Part shown: positions 61,053 to 64,000 of the stretch, piece after piece
Numbering within the stretch: the stretch's first letter is position 1
Layout of the letters: every line of letters begins with the position of its first letter
NCBI GenBank assembly: GCA_002049455.2
Contig: KV918802.1
Span: forward strand, 62,001 to 126,000
Source of the DNA: Porphyra umbilicalis
Taxonomy: Eukaryota > Rhodophyta > Bangiophyceae > Bangiales > Bangiaceae
Length of the DNA stretch: 64,000 nt
Reading direction: 5' to 3'
Position numbers and translations under genes: made by a program
Notes under the pieces: generated by a model
What the model was told of the DNA's origin: nothing
Database searches by the model: none
Seen by the model: the letters and a program-made list of their open reading frames with translations, nothing else

Positions 61053-61680
61053 TGGTGCGTGTCCCAAAAATGAGACATGCGCGTTTTCTGAAGGACTGAC
61101 ACATCACTGCACGGGGGCAGGCGGCGTGGGGTACGAGAAAATTCTCGACTGGCCTCCATGGAAAGAGCCTCTCCCGACGCGTGCTTGGCTGACAACTCCT
61201 TAATACCCGCCTGTGGGCCCTGTTCTGTGGACCTCTCAGATAGCCCCGATCTTGGAGCCAGTCTTTTTCAGGTTGTTGGGGTTAAAGGTTTGCAACGCCA
61301 AAGCTCATGTGCTAACTGGAGCTTCGATGAGGGGTGTCCCAAATCATGTTTTCCTCACAGGGGGCTACATGGGGGTCTTTTTCACGATTTTGTAGGTAAG
61401 GTGGTGCCCTTTTCTTCGTGCACAAATTGTCAGCACATGCCTGCTCTAGTATCTGTGCATTTGATTGGGCTGCGCGATTGTCACCTGTTGAAGTTATAAG
61501 GAATGACACTTTCCCCCATGACACGTCAGGATGTGCCGCCTCTGCTAACACTGTCAGGGGCTGTTCTGGAAGCACAGTGGGACCGAGTGGGTCACATTAC
61601 ATTATCGGACCGTTGCAGAAGGCCAGTGGGCCGAGAAAAAAATAAAAAACCGCGATGTCTCATTTTTGGGACACGCACCA
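61053..61680. mobile_element. TA-flanked MITE with 26-bp perfect inverted repeats, 628 bp
   Basis: The ends start TGGTGCGTGTCCCAAAAATG (61,053-61,078) and match the reverse complement of 61,655-61,680 without mismatch. TA lies on both sides (61,051-61,052; 61,681-61,682), as for Tc1/mariner-type elements. The interior is non-coding apart from short frames; no transposase motif. Perfect ends suggest a fairly recent insertion. Confidence 0.88.
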
Positions 61681-61744
61681 TAGGCTCGTTATGCATGATT
61701 GTAAATACATGTACCATGTGATAACGCCTGATAAGGACCACTAA

Positions 61745-62390
61745 CGCTGGTGTTTTTCTTCGTGTCGCGTGCGACGGGCGTCACCGACTGGGCGGCCGTC
61801 GCCACAACGGGAGGGGGCGAGCGGCAGGGGATGGTGACGGAGACAGGGTGCGGGGGGGGGTTCCTCCGCCGCCCCACCCCGCGGTCACCGCCGTGGCGGA
61901 GGCCACCGCCGCCACCGCCGCCGCGGTGGACCTGTCGTGGCCGCCCGTGACGGCGGGGGGGGACGCCCTCGGCGCCACGCTGACGAGGGAGTGCGCGGGC
62001 GTTTCCGAGGCTGCCGCCGTCGACGGCGGCACCACGGCCGCGTTGACGGCGGCGTCGGTCGCCCGCCCCACCCCCAGAGTGCCCGCCCGCGGCCACGGCG
62101 GTGGCGGCCGCCGCGGCCGCGTCGGCGGCCATGTGGCCGGGGGGGGGAGGGCGGCGGTGACGACGGTGCCGACCATGGCAGTGTCGATGGGGGCGCCGCC
62201 GGCGCCCGGGGGGGGGGCTCCCCCGCAGCCGCAAGCCGCCGCCCCGCGGCCGCCGCGGCGGGGTGTGGGGGCCGCCGCCGCGGGCGCGCCGCTGGCCCGG
62301 CGGCGCCGGGCGGGCGCCTCGCGAGACAGCGGGCTGGCGGGGGGCGCACACGGCGCAAAGGCGCCCGTCTTACAGTGGCCCCGGGCCTGA
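61745..62390 (+). other. GC-rich candidate exon, unknown
   Basis: The plus strand reads VSRATGVTDWAAVATTGGGE then, after a G-run near 61,850 that shifts the frame, VAEATAATAAAVDLSWPPVT and DALGATLTRECAGVSEAAAV. These phrases look more protein-like than those of the opposite strand. No family is recognised. The G9 run may be a sequencing or assembly problem. Confidence 0.3.
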
Positions 62391-62599
62391 GCGCGGCGGC
62401 GACAGCCGCCCATGGGGGTGTGGTGGGGGCGGGTCGGCGGATTGGGGGGGGGGGGGACCGCGCCCCCACCACCACGGGCGGCCGGTGGTGGTGCGGGAGG
62501 GCGGTGGGGGGGCTGGCGGCGGCGGGGGGCGAGGCGGGGTGCCCGAGGACGCCCATTGTGCGAGCAAGATGGTGGCACTTTCGTCGACGCACGCTCTTA

Positions 62600-63543
62600 T
62601 AGCCGGGCGTCGTGGGGGTTTTTGACCTGCGTGATCTGCGGAACTGCGACCCGTACGCGGGCCACACGCCGCCGAGGACAAAGAGGCTCGGCGGCGGCAG
62701 CCGCTCGCCCAACACCCGCCACGCCGCGTGGCACGTGGCGCACGCGGGGAGGAGGCGGCGGGAGCGGGCGGGGCGGGCGGCGGCTTCGGCGGCCCGCACG
62801 GCCGCCCAGGGCACGCCCCACACGGGGGGGCAGGACGGCGAGCCGACCACCGTCACGGGTGGGGCGGCGGCGGGGGGGTCCCCCGCCCCCGCCGCCGCCA
62901 CCGCCCCCGCCGCCCCCGCCGCGCGGGCGGCGACGCACAGGGCGGGGGCGAGCTTTCCCGCAAACGAGTCGCCGACGAGGACGACCGCGGGCGCCCCGCC
63001 CGGGCGCAGGCGCGGCACCCCAAAGTCGCCCAGGGACGCGACGCGGGCGCGCGACGCGCACACGGAGGAGTAGGCGAGGGACCGGCGGGGGCCGGCCGTG
63101 CACGCGTCGGCGGCGGCGAGGAGCGGCCCGAGGTCGGGGCGGGGGGGGGGGGGGGGGGACCGCGCGGTCCGCATCCGGAACGTGTCGGCGGCGCACGCGC
63201 CCGCCGCCGCCGCCGCCGCCGCCGCCGGGGCGGGCCGCCGGGGCGTGACCGCCCCCATCCCGCCCGCAACGGGGGGGGTGTCGGGCCCCGCGTCCGCCGC
63301 GCCGTCGGTCGCCGACCGCGGCGCGGCGGCCGCACCCGCCGCACCCGCCGCCGCGCCCGACGCGGCGGCCACCCCCGCCCCCGCCGGCGGGACGGGGACG
63401 GGGGCGGTCACGCCCGGCGGCGTCAAGCCGGGGGCGCCCCCCCCCTCCCCCCCCACCAGTGGCGGCGACAGGGGCGGCGGTGGCGGCGAGGCCACCCCCC
63501 CGGCCACCCGCCACGCCCACCCGTCCGTCACCACCGCACTCAC
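62600..63543 (-). CDS. SGNH-hydrolase-type domain protein, partial
   Basis: Reverse strand. A long Ala/Pro-rich leader (63,543-63,160) precedes RSLAYSSVCASRARVASLGD. Then come PAVVLVGDSFAGKLAPALCV (GDS block with the nucleophile Ser, about 62,975), VTVVGSPSCPPVWG, and SLFVLGGVWPAYG (about 62,660). GDS, a C-P-P phrase and a (V)W..Y strand end match the SGNH domain found alone or C-terminal in acyltransferase-3 proteins, which add or remove O-acyl groups on glycans. The catalytic Asp/His block near the C-terminus is not seen, and the frame becomes low in quality after 62,600, so a 3' exon is missing or displaced. GTGAGT at about 63,538 may be a donor linking an upstream exon (63,547-63,640, SNWCGTLGNFPW). 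Confidence 0.5.
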
Positions 63544-63644
63544 CGCCTAGGCCCGCCACGGAAAGTTGCCGAGCGTCCCGCACCAGTTGGATTTGGGCCA
63601 CAGCATGGGCGCCACGCAGCAATCGTCCGTGGTGACCACCAATG

Positions 63645-64000
63645 CCGACAGTCGGCCGTGGCCTACGCGGCCGCCGTCGGGCGCGCGGGGGTGGCGTCGC
63701 TGACGCTCGAAGCGCCGCGCCTCGGCCCGCCCGCCGCGGGCGGCACCGACGGCGGCGACGGGCGCGACGCGTGGGCGCCCGTCCTCGCGTCGGTGTATGG
63801 GCGCGACGGGGTGCCGGCGGCGGCGGGCGGAGGCGGCGACGATGGCGGGTGGGCGTGCGTGACCCCCCCCCCCCGGCGGGGGCGGGCGGCGCGCCCGCGG
63901 GCGTGCGCGGCGGCGACTACCGGGCGGCGCTGGCGGAGCTCCTCGACGCCGGCCTCCCCGTCGCCGTCGTCCGCTCAACGACCGACCCCCCCCCCCCCCG
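63645..64000 (+). other. partial GC-rich candidate gene at window end
   Basis: The plus strand reads AYAAAVGRAGVASLTLEAPR then WAPVLASVYGRDGVPAAAG. After a C14 run near 63,861 another frame gives VRGGDYRAALAELLDAGLPV. These are good protein-like phrases split by a homopolymer. The gene runs off the window. Family not recognised. Confidence 0.35.

Overview
The window is GC-rich eukaryotic nuclear DNA dominated by transposable elements, microsatellites and nested tandem repeats. Nothing looks bacterial: there are no operons, Shine-Dalgarno sites, rRNA, tRNA or CRISPR arrays. Host-like genes are few and partial. Extreme GC, Ala/Arg/Gly/Pro-rich reading frames, few introns and a mix of Copia, hAT, PIF/Harbinger and Tc1/mariner-type elements would fit an alga, for example a bangiophyte red alga. 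That placement is inference from composition; no taxon-specific gene is present.

Layout. 0-5 kb: decayed unknown element gene (1.3-3.3 kb) and a reverse-strand RNase H-type retroelement scrap. 5.1-9.1 kb: C-rich and (GCC)n sequence with a possible Gly-rich protein and two doubtful GC-rich exons. 9.5-11.9 kb: intact-looking hAT transposase. 12.6-15.5 kb: reverse-strand tandem-repeat pseudogene and two local tandem duplications. 16.0-18.1 kb: gene 'A', an unknown protein with a paralogue 'B' at 40.6-42.0 kb. 18.1-22.4 kb: one Ty1/Copia element in a single frame broken only by four TAA/TAG codons. 22.7-28.9 kb: a ~168-bp hairpin repeat array split by a 5.5-kb Harbinger-type insertion (23,011-28,503, TTA duplication) that carries a truncated transposase and its own satellite. 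29-36 kb: a spliced unknown gene, a TA-flanked MITE, a Ulp1-protease fragment and several satellites. 36.8-42 kb: unknown ORF, PIF1-type helicase pseudogene, gene B and a minisatellite. 43-48.5 kb: GC-rich, weakly supported host exons. 48.5-50.8 kb: an intact nuclease-kinase fusion of the Crinkler-type effector class. 51,323-60,909: a complete PIF/Harbinger transposon (29-bp perfect terminal inverted repeats, TAC duplication) with convergent transposase and Myb/SANT-like genes. 61,053-61,680: a second TA-flanked MITE. 61.7-64 kb: GC-rich host-type exons including an SGNH-hydrolase domain.

How the parts work together. The Harbinger transposase and its Myb-like partner form the usual two-protein transposition system, and repeated TGCGAAC motifs inside both ends are candidate binding sites. 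The 23-28.5 kb element has a related but different terminal repeat and only the transposase N-terminus, so it would need help in trans. Copia would be primed by half an initiator tRNA-Met.

The least expected signal is that interrupting TAA/TAG codons in the Copia and helicase frames fall on positions where those families normally carry Tyr or another aromatic residue, with no frameshift across the 4.2-kb Copia frame. This could be ordinary decay or stop-codon readthrough/recoding, and it deserves a direct test.
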